DNA of 64,000 nucleotides, taken from contig NZ_JALHMP010000004.1 of the NCBI RefSeq assembly GCF_022843985.1, positions 93,849-157,848 of the forward strand, in the 5' to 3' direction. Of the stretch, positions 45,534 to 55,500 are shown one piece after another. Every line of letters starts with the position of its first letter. The first letter of the stretch is position 1. Below the pieces are notes generated by a model, which made no database searches, was not told the DNA's origin, and worked only from the letters and a program-made list of their open reading frames with translations. The DNA is from Phreatobacter sp. (GTDB lineage: Bacteria > Pseudomonadota > Alphaproteobacteria > Rhizobiales > Phreatobacteraceae). A program made the translations under genes and the position numbers.

Positions 45534-45566
45534 AAAAAATCAGCCCGCCAGGCGCACCTGACGGGC
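45534..45566 (-). terminator. Intrinsic terminator of the liv-type ABC operon
   Basis: Read on the minus strand, GCCCGTCAGG pairs with CCTGGCGGGC (45566-45543; 10 bp with one G-T wobble, loop of 4), followed by TGATTTTTT. It lies ~75 bp past the stop of the last permease gene (45642) and upstream of the tetR promoter, separating the two minus-strand operons. Confidence 0.8.
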
Positions 45567-45641
45567 ATGTCGCCTACCGCTTCGAGAGATGGACTCCACG
45601 GCCCGGCCTGAATCCGGCCATGGCTGGCTGAGTAAAGCCGG

Positions 45642-46703
45642 CTACCGCGACTTGCCGCGCAGGCGTCCGACGATGCCGGTCGGGAAGAAATAGACGCTCA
45701 GCACGAAGAGGATGCCGAGAACCAGCAGCCAGCGGTCCGGATGCAGCAGCTTCGGCAGGAGCGGCAGGCCCTCGGTCGCTGCCGCGGCCGTGCCCATCAG
45801 CTTCTGCAGGTAGTTCTGCGCCACGATGAACAGCGTCGCGCCCACCACCGCGCCATAGAGCGTGCCCATGCCGCCGATGACCACCATGAGCAGGATGTCG
45901 AGCATGATGGCGAAGGAGAGCGTGGTGTCCGGCCCGGTATAGCGCAGCCAGATCGCGCTCATGGCGCCCGCCAGCACCGCCATGCCGGCAGCGAGGCAAT
46001 TGGCGACGGTCCGGTAATAGACGACGCGGTAGCCGAGCGCCTCGGCGCGCATATCGTTCTCCCGGATCGCCTGCAGGACACGGCCGAAGGGCGAATTGAC
46101 CACCCGCAGCGCCAGCAGGAACAGCGTCACCGCCGCGGCGAAGACGAGGTAATAGGCAAGGATGCGACCGTTAATCACCGTGCCGAAGACCGGCGCCTCG
46201 AACAGCCGGAAGCCCGGGCGCAGCGCCGGCGGGACCGAGAAGGAACGGCCGTCCTCGCCACCGGTATATTCGGAGAACTGGGTGGCCAGGATCAGGAAGG
46301 CCGAGGCCACGGCCAGGGTGATCATGGCGTAGAAGATGGCGCGGACGCGCAGCGACAGGAGCCCGATCAGGAAGGCGAGGACGACGCCGACCAGCAGGGC
46401 GAGCAGGATCCCGAGTGCGATGACGCCCCAGCTCGCGCCAAAGGCATAGAGTCCGAGGCCGACACCATAGCCGCCGATGCCGAAGAACATCGTGTGGGCG
46501 AAGGAGACGATGCCGGTATAGCCCAGCAGGAGGTCGTAGCTCGCCACCAGCACGATGAAGATGCAGACCTTGGCCGCCGTGTTGATCGCCGCCGCCCCCG
46601 GGAACAGGAAAGGTGCGAAGGCGAGACCGACGAGAATGGCGAGGAGGATGCCGGTCAGCACGCGGCTGCGCGGATAATCGCCCGACAGGAGCGTGTTCAG
46701 CAT
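45642..46703 (-). CDS. Branched-chain-type ABC transporter permease (LivM family)
   Basis: Inner-membrane permease of 353 aa with ~9-10 hydrophobic helices. LivM-family motifs are VASYDLLLGYTGIVSFAHTMFFGIGGYGVGL near residue 50 and the cytoplasmic coupling loop RVLQAIRENDMRAEALGYRVVYYRTVANCLAAGMAVLAGAMSA. MLDILLMVVIGGMGTLYGAVVGATLF near the end is also conserved. It is the last gene of a five-gene importer operon, 4 bp after the LivH-type gene; an intrinsic terminator follows. The substrate is probably an organic or aromatic acid rather than leucine, judged from the divergent CoA-ligase gene. Confidence 0.93.
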   Translation of the reverse strand: MLNTLLSGDYPRSRVLTGILLAILVGLAFAPFLFPGAAAINTAAKVCIFIVLVASYDLLLGYTGIVSFAHTMFFGIGGYGVGLGLYAFGASWGVIALGILLALLVGVVLAFLIGLLSLRVRAIFYAMITLAVASAFLILATQFSEYTGGEDGRSFSVPPALRPGFRLFEAPVFGTVINGRILAYYLVFAAAVTLFLLALRVVNSPFGRVLQAIRENDMRAEALGYRVVYYRTVANCLAAGMAVLAGAMSAIWLRYTGPDTTLSFAIMLDILLMVVIGGMGTLYGAVVGATLFIVAQNYLQKLMGTAAAATEGLPLLPKLLHPDRWLLVLGILFVLSVYFFPTGIVGRLRGKSR

Positions 46704-46707
46704 GGCC

Positions 46708-47730
46708 CTACCTCTTCGCCACGGGATAGAGGCCCTGCGGCCGCCACATGAGGATCGCCACCATGAGAAGGATGTTGGAGGCGAGCGCCACCTTGGGCAG
46801 CAGGAAGGCAGTGTAGTTCGCCATCATCGCCACCAGGATGGCACCGATGAAGCAGCCGCCGACAGAACCGAGACCGCCGATGATGATGACGATGAAGACC
46901 AGGACCATGACGTCGCCGCCGATCGCCGCGGTCAGGGTCTCGCGATAGAGCGCCCACATGACGCCGCCGAGACCGGCCAAGGCCGAGCCGACGGCGAAGA
47001 CGCCGACGAAGAGCCGGCGGATGCGGTAGCCGAGCGCTTCGACCATTTCGGCATTCTCGACGCCGGCCCTGATCAGCAGCCCGATCCGCGTCCGGTTGAG
47101 CACGACGAGCATCGCGACGAAGACGACGACACCGACGGCCACGGCGAGGATGCGGAACTTCTCGATGGCCACATCACCGATCAACACCGCGCCGCGCAGG
47201 GCCGTGGGCAGGGCCATGGCCTTCTGGTCGCCGCCCCAGATGACGTGGATGAGCTGCTCGGCGACGATGAGACCGCCCATGGTGATGAGGATCTGCTTGA
47301 GGTGCTGGCCATAGACCGGCTTGACGATGACGCGCTCGAAGGCCCAGCCGAGCAGACCCGTGCCGATCATCGCGACGCTGACGGCGAGGCCGAGGGCCAT
47401 GAGGTTCCAGCCGAGCGCATCCACCTGCACCCAGCCCGACAGGAGGCCCAGTACCGAGAGGGCGAGATAGGCCCCCACCGCGATGAAGGCGCCATGGCCG
47501 AAATTGAGCACGTCCATCAGGCCGAAGACGAGGGTCAGGCCAGAGGCGATGACGAAGATCATCATGCCCATCGCCAGCGCCGCCACGGTCAGCGTCACCC
47601 AGGTGGTGGGATTGCCGACGAAGGGCAGCGCCAGGGCGGAGAGCGCCACCGGCAGCAGGATCGGCAGATAGTCGTGCTTGATGGCGGGAAGCGCGTCGGG
47701 GGTGGTGGCCGGGGCCGGGGCGACGGTCAT
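46708..47730 (-). CDS. Branched-chain-type ABC transporter permease (LivH family)
   Basis: Inner-membrane permease of 340 aa. It has a ~40-residue N-terminal extension with an extra hydrophobic segment (YLPILLPVALSALALPFVG) relative to standard LivH. The family core begins MGMMIFVIASGLTLVFGLMDVLNFGHGAFIAVGAYLAL. The EAA-type loop is near LVVLNRTRIGLLIRAGVENAEMVEALGYRIRRLFVGVFAVGSALAGLGG. It is paired with the LivM-type gene 4 bp downstream and follows the LivF-type ATPase gene by 9 bp. Confidence 0.93.
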   Translation of the reverse strand: MTVAPAPATTPDALPAIKHDYLPILLPVALSALALPFVGNPTTWVTLTVAALAMGMMIFVIASGLTLVFGLMDVLNFGHGAFIAVGAYLALSVLGLLSGWVQVDALGWNLMALGLAVSVAMIGTGLLGWAFERVIVKPVYGQHLKQILITMGGLIVAEQLIHVIWGGDQKAMALPTALRGAVLIGDVAIEKFRILAVAVGVVVFVAMLVVLNRTRIGLLIRAGVENAEMVEALGYRIRRLFVGVFAVGSALAGLGGVMWALYRETLTAAIGGDVMVLVFIVIIIGGLGSVGGCFIGAILVAMMANYTAFLLPKVALASNILLMVAILMWRPQGLYPVAKR

Positions 47731-47739
47731 GGCGAGGCC

Positions 47740-48454
<715 letters not shown>

Positions 48455-48462
<8 letters not shown>

Positions 48463-49231
48463 GGGCGGCCTCCGCCGGCTTGGGCGCCTGGCCAAGATAG
48501 GCCTCCTGGACGACCGGCGAGGCGATCACCGCGGCGGGTTCGCCGTCGGCGACGAGCCGGCCGTTGTGCAGCACCACGATGCGGTCGGCGAGCGAGCGCA
48601 CCACGTCCATCTTGTGCTCCACCAGGAGGATGGTCTTGGTCCCGTGCGCCTTCAGCTTCTGGATGAGGTCGAGAATGACCGGAACCTCCTCCACAGACAT
48701 GCCCGCCGTCGGCTCGTCGAACATGAAGACCCGCGGCTCCAGCGCCATCATGATCGCCACTTCCAGCTTACGCTTGTCGCCGTGCGGCAGGGCGGCCGCC
48801 AGCGTGTCCCGCACACCGGCGAGGTTCACCTCCGCGAGATAGTGATCGGCCTTGTCGATCCAGTCGCGGTGGCTCGACCACAGGGAGAACAGGCTCGCCT
48901 TCGCGCGCCCGCGCGCCTGCGCGGCAAGGCGCACATTCTCCCCCACTGTGAGGTTGGGGAAGAGATTGGTGATCTGGAAGGCCCGGCCGATGCCGCGCTG
49001 CGCCCGGCCTGCCGCCCCAAGCGTCGAGATGTCCTCGCCGTCCAGCAGGGTCGTGCCGGAAGTTGCCGCCAGCTGGCCGGACATGAGGTTGAAATAGGTG
49101 GTCTTGCCGGCACCGTTCGGCCCGACGATCGCCGTGAGCGTGCCCGCCTGGAAGGCGCAGGACACGCCGTCGACGGCGACATGACCGCCGAAGCGGATGG
49201 TCAGGTCGCGGGTTTCGAGGACGGGTGGCAT
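48455..49231 (-). CDS. Branched-chain-type ABC transporter ATPase (LivG family)
   Basis: Cytoplasmic ATPase of 258 aa. Walker A is IVGPNGAGKTTYFNLMSGQL near residue 35, the family segment is GIGRAFQITNLFPNLTVGENVRLAAQAR, and Walker B is VFMFDEPTAGMS. The signature is degenerate: where LSxGxQ is expected, AAALPHGDKRKLEVAIMMALEP is found, a form also seen in many LivG proteins (LPHGxKR). It is the first gene after the binding-protein gene, separated from it by 129 bp containing a stem-loop. Confidence 0.94.
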
Positions 49232-49321
49232 GGCGCGATGGGGCTTGTTGGCGGACGGGGGAGATCAGCACGATGGTCCGGATGCGCGGCATGACCGAAC
49301 GGCCAGGCCGGACAGGCTGGC

Positions 49322-49348
49322 GCGCGGCCGGGTCGTCGCCGGCCGCGC
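49322..49348 (-). terminator. Intercistronic stem-loop after the binding-protein gene
   Basis: GCGCGGCCGG (49322-49331) pairs perfectly with CCGGCCGCGC (49339-49348) around a 7-base loop, 12 bp beyond the stop of the substrate-binding-protein gene on the minus strand. There is no U-tract, so transcript stabilisation or partial attenuation before the LivG-type gene is more likely than termination. Confidence 0.6.
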
Positions 49349-49360
49349 CCGGATGCCAGG

Positions 49361-50566
49361 TCAGCGCCGATTGGTGATCGGCAGCGGCATCTCCGCGGCA
49401 GGAATGGTCCGCACCAGTTCCAGCATGTCGTTGTCACGGCCATTCGGACGGATGCGGAAGTGGTACATGTCCTGCAGCGCCTGATGGTCCTCCCTGCGGA
49501 AGGTCATCGGTCCCTTCGGCGTCTGGAACATCATGCCCTGCATCGCGGTGATCAGCTTCTCGGTATCGGTCGAGCCAGCCTTTTCCAGCGCCGCCACCAC
49601 AGCGGCCGCGGCGGCGAAACCGCCGGCGACGAAGAAGTCCGGCGGCGCATTGTGGCGCTTCTGGTACTCGGCCTTCAGCCAGTCGTTCAGCGGGTTCTGC
49701 GGGAAGTCGTAGTAATAGTAGATGCCCCCCTCGGTGCCGGCAAAGGCCTTCCAGGCGTTCATCGCCGGCAGGATATTGCCGCCGGGGGCGAGCGCGATGT
49801 TGAAGCGCTCCGGCTTCATGTCGACGAACTTGGCCATCGGATGGGCACCGGCCCAGATGAAGCCGATGATGCGCTTGCCCGGGCGGTCCCGCAGGGAGGC
49901 GAACAGGCGCTCGGCGAAGGGCGTGAAATCGGCGGTATTGCCAGCGGCAAACTCCTCCGCGACGATGCGGGCGCGCGGACGGATGGCGGCGAGCGCAGCC
50001 TTGTAGGCGGCGACGCCGTCACGGCCGAAGGCGGTGTCGAGGCCCATCATGCCGATGAACACGTCTTCGTTCTCGGGGATCGAGGCGGCCGCCGCCAGCG
50101 CATCCTGATAGGAGGAGCGTCCGGTCCGGAAGATGTAGCGGTTCCAGCGCGGCCCGGTGATCGAATCCGCCACCGCGGGCTCGACGATGAGGATCTTCTT
50201 GGCCTCCTCGGCCACCGGAAGCATGGCGAGCGCGACCGGCGAGCCGGTGGTGCCGACCGCGAGCGCTGCTCCGTCGTCGTTGTAGCACTCCTCAAGCAGC
50301 GCCTTGCCGCGGTCGGGGCGGAGCTGATCGTCCTTGACCAGCACCTGGATCCGCATGCCGGCGACCGTATTGGTCCCGCGGGTGAGATATTCGAGGCCCA
50401 TCATGAAACCGACCTCGGTCTGTTTCGCATAGGCCTCGAGCGGCCCGGTACGGCCGGCGATGAGGCAAATCTTGACGTCGCGTGTCTGCGCCGCAGCGCT
50501 GCCGGCAAAGGACGTCACGGCCCAAGCGAGCGAGGCGGCAGCCACCGCCAGCGTCTTCCTCAACAT
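49361..50566 (-). CDS. ABC transporter substrate-binding protein (LivJ/K type)
   Basis: Periplasmic type I binding protein of 401 aa. The signal MLRKTLAVAAASLAWAVTSF is cut near GSAAAQ. The mature start TRDVKICLIAGRTGPLEAYAKQTEVGFMMGLEYLTRG and the DDQLRPDRGKALLEECYNDDGAALAVGTTGSPVALAMLPVAEEAKKI region match amide/aromatic-type receptors. The start at 50566 is preceded by GGGAGGA; an in-frame start at 50617 is less likely. It is divergent from a TetR-family gene with a candidate operator between them. An aromatic or other organic acid ligand is inferred from the neighbouring CoA-ligase gene. Confidence 0.92.
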   Translation of the reverse strand: MLRKTLAVAAASLAWAVTSFAGSAAAQTRDVKICLIAGRTGPLEAYAKQTEVGFMMGLEYLTRGTNTVAGMRIQVLVKDDQLRPDRGKALLEECYNDDGAALAVGTTGSPVALAMLPVAEEAKKILIVEPAVADSITGPRWNRYIFRTGRSSYQDALAAAASIPENEDVFIGMMGLDTAFGRDGVAAYKAALAAIRPRARIVAEEFAAGNTADFTPFAERLFASLRDRPGKRIIGFIWAGAHPMAKFVDMKPERFNIALAPGGNILPAMNAWKAFAGTEGGIYYYYDFPQNPLNDWLKAEYQKRHNAPPDFFVAGGFAAAAAVVAALEKAGSTDTEKLITAMQGMMFQTPKGPMTFRREDHQALQDMYHFRIRPNGRDNDMLELVRTIPAAEMPLPITNRR

Positions 50567-50595
50567 CGAATCCTCCCTGATCCGTCTTATTAAAC

Positions 50596-50609
50596 TGACA
50601 CTTGAGTCA
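50596..50609. promoter_or_regulatory. Candidate operator between the binding-protein and tetR genes
   Basis: TGACACTTGAGTCA is a near-palindrome (5 of 7 base pairs symmetric; outer TGAC/GTCA perfect) in the AT-rich part of the divergent control region, 30 bp upstream of the binding-protein start. CATGTTTCATG follows directly. It could be the site of the divergent TetR-family regulator; this is inference from position. Confidence 0.4.
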
Positions 50610-50711
50610 TGTTTCATGTGACGCTAGCTTCGTCCCACAAACGCGTCAAGCGGGAAGCGGTCTGGAGCCAGCCGGCGACAGGCCGATGACGGGAAACGCC
50701 ACGGACAGGCC

Positions 50712-51347
50712 ATGAGCAACCTCCATCCGGCAGGACCGCTGCCGGCACCGAAGACCCAGAGGGGCGAGCGCACCCGCCAGAAGATTCTCGACGCCGCCGA
50801 ACGCGAGATCGGCGCCAGGGGCTTCTCGGAGGCTTCGATTGCCACCATCACCGCCGAGGCGGCCGTCGCCCAGGGCACGTTCTATCTCTATTTCCGCTCC
50901 AAGGAGGAGGTCCTGCGCGAACTGGTGCTGCGCATGGGGCGGCGGCTCAGACACCATCTGACGCTGGCGACGAGCGGGGCTGGCGACCGCATGCAGGTCG
51001 AACGGCGCGGCATCCGCGCCTTTCTCGAATTCGTCCGCGACAATCCGAACCTCTACCGGGTCGTCGCCGAATCGCAGTTCGTCGACCCGGCCATCCACCG
51101 CGCCTATTACGAGGAATTCGCCGCCGGCTACCGGCTCGGGCTCGAGGAGGCGGAGGCGCGCGGCGAGATCGCACCGGGGCATTCCGAGGTCCGCGCCTGG
51201 GCCCTGATGGGCGTCACCGACATGGTCGGGCGGCGCTATGCGATCTATGATCAGAGTGGCCCCTTGGATGCCATTGCCGAAGCCGCCTACGATTTCGTCG
51301 CCCATGGCATCGGCCCGCGCGCGGCCGGGCCTGGCCCGAAGGGCTGA
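50712..51347 (+). CDS. TetR-family transcriptional regulator
   Basis: A 211-aa regulator. The helix-turn-helix spans residues ~18-65 (RTRQKILDAAEREIGARGFSEASIATITAEAAVAQGTFYLYFRSKEEVLRELVL), with the typical GTFYLYFRSKEE segment. The C-terminal domain contains RGIRAFLEFVRDNPNLYRVVAESQFVD, a pattern common in regulators of fatty or aromatic acid catabolism. It is divergent from the ABC importer and followed 38 bp later by the CoA-ligase-like gene, so it likely controls both. Confidence 0.92.
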   Translation: MSNLHPAGPLPAPKTQRGERTRQKILDAAEREIGARGFSEASIATITAEAAVAQGTFYLYFRSKEEVLRELVLRMGRRLRHHLTLATSGAGDRMQVERRGIRAFLEFVRDNPNLYRVVAESQFVDPAIHRAYYEEFAAGYRLGLEEAEARGEIAPGHSEVRAWALMGVTDMVGRRYAIYDQSGPLDAIAEAAYDFVAHGIGPRAAGPGPKG

Positions 51348-51385
51348 CAGGCCGGTGCCATGGTCCGGCACTGCGCGAGGTGTGC

Positions 51386-52882
51386 ATGAAGACGCTGCCT
51401 GACCTCTGCCGCCGCCGCGCCGAACTGAGCCCGGAGGCCATCGCCTTCGAGGAGGTTGGCGGCCGCACGGTGTCCTTCGCAGCGATGGACAGGGGTGCGG
51501 GGCGAGGCGCCGCCTATCTCGCCGGTCTTGGGCTCGTCGCCGGCGACCGGGTCGCCGTGCTCTGCCACAACAATGCAACCTTCTTCGAACTGCTCTTCGC
51601 CTGCGCCCGGGCACGGCTCATTCTGGTGCCGTTGAACTGGCGGCTGACACCGGCGGAACTCGGCCCGATCCTGGCCGATTGCGGCGCAGGCCTTCTGATC
51701 GCGGACGCGGCAACCGAGCCGCTGGCGCACGCGCTCTCCGGACAGGTGCGCCTGCTGTCCCTCGCCGCCTATGTGGCGGGCAGCGCGGCCTGCGAGCCGG
51801 TCGCCGCGGTGCCGCTTTGGGAGACCGACTGCATCTGGTACCTGCTCTACACCTCGGGCACCACCGGCCGGCCGAAAGCCGTCATCCAGACGCCCGGCAT
51901 GGCGCTCGCCAATGCCGTCAACATCCAGCAGGCGACCGGCATGGGCGCCGGCGACGACACGCTGAACTACCTGCCGCTTTTCCACACCGCCGGCATCAAC
52001 CTCCACGCCCTGCCGCTCTTCATCGCCGGCGGCACGTCCCGCATCATTCCGAAATTCGACCCCGACGCGGTCATGGCGCTGATCGGCCGACGCAGGATCT
52101 CGCTGTTCTTCGGGGTCCCCGCCGTCTACCAGGCGCTGAGCCTGCATCCGGACTTCGACACCACGGATTTTTCCTGCGTCCGCCACTGGGGATGCGGCGG
52201 CGCGCCGATCTCCGAGCCCCTGCTGCACGCCTTCGGCCGCCGCGGCGTCACCGTCTGCAACGGCATGGGCATGACGGAAACGGGTCCGACCCTTTTCCTG
52301 ATGGACCGGGCCCACGCAGCGACCAAGATCGGCTCGGTCGGAAAACCGCAGATCCTGGCGGAGGTCCGGCTCGTCGATGACAAGGACGAGGACGTCGCGC
52401 CCGGTGAGGCCGGCGAAATGCTGTTCCGCGGCCCCGGAATCACCCCCGGCTATTTCAACCAGCCGGAGGCGACCGCCCGCGCCTTCGCGCCCGGTGGCTG
52501 GCTGCGCTCGGGGGACGTTGGACGCCAGGATCGCGATGGCTACTACTATGTCGTCGACCGCATCAAGGACATGTTCATCTCGGGCGGCGAGAACGTCTTC
52601 CCCGCCGAGGTCGAAAACGTCCTGCACGGCCATGCCGCCGTCCTGGAGGCCGCGGTTCTCGGCGTCGCCGATCCGGTCTGGGGCGAGGTCGGCCATGCGG
52701 TCATCGTCCTGCGCCCAGGCGCCACCACGACCCCTGACGAGATCCGCACCCATGCACGCGGGCATCTGGCCAGCTACAAGGTTCCGCGGCACATCACCAT
52801 CGTTGCGGATTTCCCGCGCACGGCCGCCGGCAAGATTCAGAAACATGTGCTGCGCACCCTCGTCGCCGGTGACGGGGGGTGA
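51386..52882 (+). CDS. AMP-dependent acyl-CoA synthetase/ligase
   Basis: An ANL-superfamily enzyme of 498 aa that adenylates a carboxylic acid and transfers it to CoA. The P-loop is YTSGTTGRPKAV near residue 155. The aromatic/adenine motif is GMGMTETGPTLF, the hinge region is GWLRSGDVGRQDRDGYYYVVDRIKDMFISGGENVFPAEVE, and the catalytic Lys is in PRTAAGKIQKHVLR. The ATG at 51386 with GAGG 5 bp upstream is preferred over the GTG at 51380. It shares a 4-bp GTGA overlap with the downstream hydrolase. The acid substrate is unknown, presumably the solute imported by the divergent ABC system. Confidence 0.92.
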   Translation: MKTLPDLCRRRAELSPEAIAFEEVGGRTVSFAAMDRGAGRGAAYLAGLGLVAGDRVAVLCHNNATFFELLFACARARLILVPLNWRLTPAELGPILADCGAGLLIADAATEPLAHALSGQVRLLSLAAYVAGSAACEPVAAVPLWETDCIWYLLYTSGTTGRPKAVIQTPGMALANAVNIQQATGMGAGDDTLNYLPLFHTAGINLHALPLFIAGGTSRIIPKFDPDAVMALIGRRRISLFFGVPAVYQALSLHPDFDTTDFSCVRHWGCGGAPISEPLLHAFGRRGVTVCNGMGMTETGPTLFLMDRAHAATKIGSVGKPQILAEVRLVDDKDEDVAPGEAGEMLFRGPGITPGYFNQPEATARAFAPGGWLRSGDVGRQDRDGYYYVVDRIKDMFISGGENVFPAEVENVLHGHAAVLEAAVLGVADPVWGEVGHAVIVLRPGATTTPDEIRTHARGHLASYKVPRHITIVADFPRTAAGKIQKHVLRTLVAGDGG

Positions 52883-53688
52883 CGGCCTTGCAGCTGCCGC
52901 CCGCCGCGCTCACCGACATCGGCACGGGGCGCCCGCTCGTCTTCCTGCACGGCTGGTCGGTCGACCGGACGTTCTTTTCGGCCCAGGCGGCGCTCGCCGA
53001 CGAGGGCTTCCGGGTCGTGGTGCCCGACCAACCCGGCCACGGTGACCGGCCCATCGGCCAAGTGCCGCCGACCATGGCAGGGCTCGCCGACGCCCTCGAC
53101 GGCCTGCTCGCCGAGGCTGGCCTCGCCCCGGCAGTCCTCGTCGGCTGGTCGATGGGGGCAATGGTCGCCCTCGAACACATTTCCCGTCGTGGAACGGCCG
53201 GCATTGCCGGGCTGGTCATCGTCGACATGACGCCGAAAGTCGCCAACGGGGCGGATTGGACCTACGGCCTCACGGGGGGACAGGAGATCGCTGATGCCCT
53301 CGCGACCGCCGACCGGATGGAAAGCAACTGGCCGCTCTATGCCCCCCGCATCGCCCGGGCGATGTTCGCCGCGGACCGTGAGGACAGCGCTGCCCTGATC
53401 CGCCGCGCCGCGGACAGCATCGCGACCTGCGACCCCGTCGTGATGGCGGCTCTCTGGCGCTCCCTCGTCCTCGCCGACCACCGCGCCACGATCGAGAGCC
53501 TTCCTGTGCCAGTCCTGGCGATCGCCAGCACCCGCAGCCAGCTCTACGGCCCCGCTGTCGCCGGCTGGATCGCCGGCGCGGCGCCGCGCGGCGAGGCGGT
53601 GCTGATCGAGGGCACAGGCCATGCCCCCCATATCGAGGACCCCGGGGCCTTCAACGCGGCCGTCGCGCGGTTTGCCCGCGGTTTGTAA
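52879..53688 (+). CDS. Alpha/beta hydrolase, BioH-like
   Basis: An alpha/beta-fold hydrolase of 269 aa. The oxyanion region is VFLHGWSVDRTFF, the nucleophile elbow is GWSMGAMVA (Ser near residue 94), and the catalytic His is in EGTGHAPHIEDP. The acid is probably the Asp/Glu in the VLAIASTRSQLYG region, where the usual Asp is replaced by Ser/Thr, so the triad is not fully confirmed. Overall it resembles BioH-type carboxylesterases. The GTG start overlaps the ligase stop by 4 bp, so the two enzymes are made together; it may release the acid from an ester before CoA activation. Confidence 0.88.
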   Translation: MTALQLPPAALTDIGTGRPLVFLHGWSVDRTFFSAQAALADEGFRVVVPDQPGHGDRPIGQVPPTMAGLADALDGLLAEAGLAPAVLVGWSMGAMVALEHISRRGTAGIAGLVIVDMTPKVANGADWTYGLTGGQEIADALATADRMESNWPLYAPRIARAMFAADREDSAALIRRAADSIATCDPVVMAALWRSLVLADHRATIESLPVPVLAIASTRSQLYGPAVAGWIAGAAPRGEAVLIEGTGHAPHIEDPGAFNAAVARFARGL

Positions 53689-53700
53689 AGACCGTGACCG

Positions 53701-54210
53701 TCAGTCCGCGACGGGCTGCGACAGATCCGCACCCGCCAGCAGCCCCCGGCTGCGCTCGGTGAGGCGGGTGAGCAGCAGATCCAGCTGATCACGCTCCTGC
53801 GGCGAAAAGCCATCGCTGAGATCGGCCGCGAAACGCCGGGCGATCGGCACCAGGTCGGAATAGACGATGTGCCCTTCGCGGGTAAGGGACAGGAAGGCCT
53901 CCCTGAGGTCCTGCCGGTTGATCCGCCGCTGCACCAGCCGCCGGCGCATCAGGCTGGCGACGGCGCGCGAGACCTTGGTCTTGTGCATGTGGCTGTGGGC
54001 GCCGATGTCCTTGGCCGTCACCGATCCGAACTGCCCCAGGGTGGCGATGACCCGCCATTCGGGAATACCGAGCCCGTAACGTTCGGCATAGATCCCCGAG
54101 AGCGCCTGGCTCACAACATTGGCAAGAACGTTCAGCCGATAGGGCAGAAACGAATCCAGCTCGAGCTTGACATCGGACATCGACGACTTATCCGCAACCC
54201 GGACGTCCAT
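53701..54210 (-). CDS. MarR-family transcriptional regulator
   Basis: A winged-helix regulator of 169 aa. ELDSFLPYRLNVLANVVSQALSGIYAERYGLGIPEWRVIATLGQFG is the N-terminal dimer helix typical of the aromatic-acid subgroup of MarR. The HTH is TAKDIGAHSHMHKTKVSRAVASLMRRRLV, and the wing contains NRQDLREAFLSLTREG. The ATG at 54210 has AGAGGGAG ~6 bp upstream. It is divergent from the fumarylacetoacetate-hydrolase-family gene across 235 bp, where a perfect palindrome lies. Such MarR proteins often repress homogentisate or related aromatic catabolism. Confidence 0.92.
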   Translation of the reverse strand: MDVRVADKSSMSDVKLELDSFLPYRLNVLANVVSQALSGIYAERYGLGIPEWRVIATLGQFGSVTAKDIGAHSHMHKTKVSRAVASLMRRRLVQRRINRQDLREAFLSLTREGHIVYSDLVPIARRFAADLSDGFSPQERDQLDLLLTRLTERSRGLLAGADLSQPVAD

Positions 54211-54286
54211 GTGTGCTCCCTCTGGAAGAGCGTCAAATCAAAAATGGTTCGGTCAAGGAATCGCTTGCATCCTATGTCGTGACCGT

Positions 54287-54299
54287 ATCGCCTGGCGAT
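54287..54299. promoter_or_regulatory. Candidate MarR operator palindrome
   Basis: ATCGCC-T-GGCGAT is a perfect 13-bp palindrome in the divergent region between the MarR and fumarylacetoacetate-hydrolase-family genes, ~77 bp from the marR start. The size suits a MarR-type dimer, but no promoter element can be fixed around it. Confidence 0.35.
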
Positions 54300-54445
54300 C
54301 CTTTTCGCAACGCGACAAATGTAAGACAACCCGCTGGGGTGGCGACTTCACCCAAGTGACTGGTCAAGCCGGCCCCGACAGGCTTTGATGCCGGACCGGC
54401 CACGCAAGACCGGATGAAGAACCCTTGTTTCCGGGATGAAGTGCC

Positions 54446-55459
54446 ATGAAGCTCGCCTCACTCAAGCACGGTCGCGACGGCCGTCTCGTCGTGGTCTCCC
54501 GCGACCTGACCCGGGCCACCGATGCGTTTCCGGTTGTATCGACCATGCAGGCGGCCCTTGACGGCTGGAGCCGGCTGGCGCCTCGACTGGAGGATTTGGC
54601 CACACAGCTGGAACTGGGTTCGGTCCCCTCGTTCCGCTTCCATGAGCACGATTGTGCAAGCCCGCTGCCCCGTGCCTTTCAATGGGCCGACGGCTCGGCC
54701 TATGTGAATCACGTAGCGCTGGTGCGCCAGGCGCGCGGGGCCGAGATGATGCCCGCCTTCTGGACTGACCCGCTGATGTATCAGGGCGGCTCCGACACCT
54801 TCATCGGCCCGCGCGACCCTATCACGCTGCCCGACGAGGCTCATGGCATCGACTTCGAGGGCGAGGTGGCGGTGGTCACCGACGACGTGCCCATGGGCGT
54901 GACGCCGGAGGCGGCGCGCGGCCTCATCCGCCTCGTCATGATCGCCAATGACGTCAGTCTCAGGAACCTGATCGCGCCTGAACTCGCCAAGGGGTTCGGC
55001 TTCTTCCAGTCGAAGCCCTCCACCGCCTTCTCGCCGGTGGCCGTCACGCCCGAGGAACTCGGCAGCGCCTGGGTCGAGGGCAAGCTGCACCTGCCGCTCC
55101 TCGCCTATTTCAACGGCGAGCCCTTCGGCCGGCCCCAGGCCGGCATCGACATGACCTTCGACTTCGGCACGCTCATCGCCCATGCGGCGAAGACGCGCGC
55201 CCTCTCGGCCGGCACCATCGTCGGCTCGGGCACGATCTCCAACCGCGACGCCGATGGCGGCCCGGGCAAGCCCATTGCCGAGGGCGGCCTCGGCTATGTC
55301 TGCATCGCCGAGATGCGGACGGTCGAGACCATCCGCGACGGCGCCGCGAAGACGCCGTTCATGCGCTTCGGTGATTCGGTGCGCATCGAGATGAAGGATG
55401 CGGGCGGCCATTCGATCTTCGGCGCGATCGACCAGATCGTCCGCAAGCACCACGACTGA
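54446..55459 (+). CDS. Fumarylacetoacetate hydrolase family protein
   Basis: A 337-aa FAH-superfamily enzyme that cleaves C-C bonds in beta-diketo acids, the last step of homogentisate/tyrosine breakdown to fumarate and acetoacetate. Metal ligands are expected in the GIDFEGEVAVVTDD Glu and downstream Asp/Glu around LIRLVMIANDVSLRNL. The GTIVGSGTISNRD and GYVCIAEMRTVETIRDG segments are typical of the bacterial ~335-aa FAH group. It is divergent from marR and 41 bp before an MBL-fold gene. Maleylacetoacetate isomerase and homogentisate dioxygenase are not in the window, so the exact substrate is open. Confidence 0.9.
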   Translation: MKLASLKHGRDGRLVVVSRDLTRATDAFPVVSTMQAALDGWSRLAPRLEDLATQLELGSVPSFRFHEHDCASPLPRAFQWADGSAYVNHVALVRQARGAEMMPAFWTDPLMYQGGSDTFIGPRDPITLPDEAHGIDFEGEVAVVTDDVPMGVTPEAARGLIRLVMIANDVSLRNLIAPELAKGFGFFQSKPSTAFSPVAVTPEELGSAWVEGKLHLPLLAYFNGEPFGRPQAGIDMTFDFGTLIAHAAKTRALSAGTIVGSGTISNRDADGGPGKPIAEGGLGYVCIAEMRTVETIRDGAAKTPFMRFGDSVRIEMKDAGGHSIFGAIDQIVRKHHD

Positions 55460-55500
55460 ACGGCGCAGCGTGATCCCGCGCAGCCGCAAAGAGGCCTTCC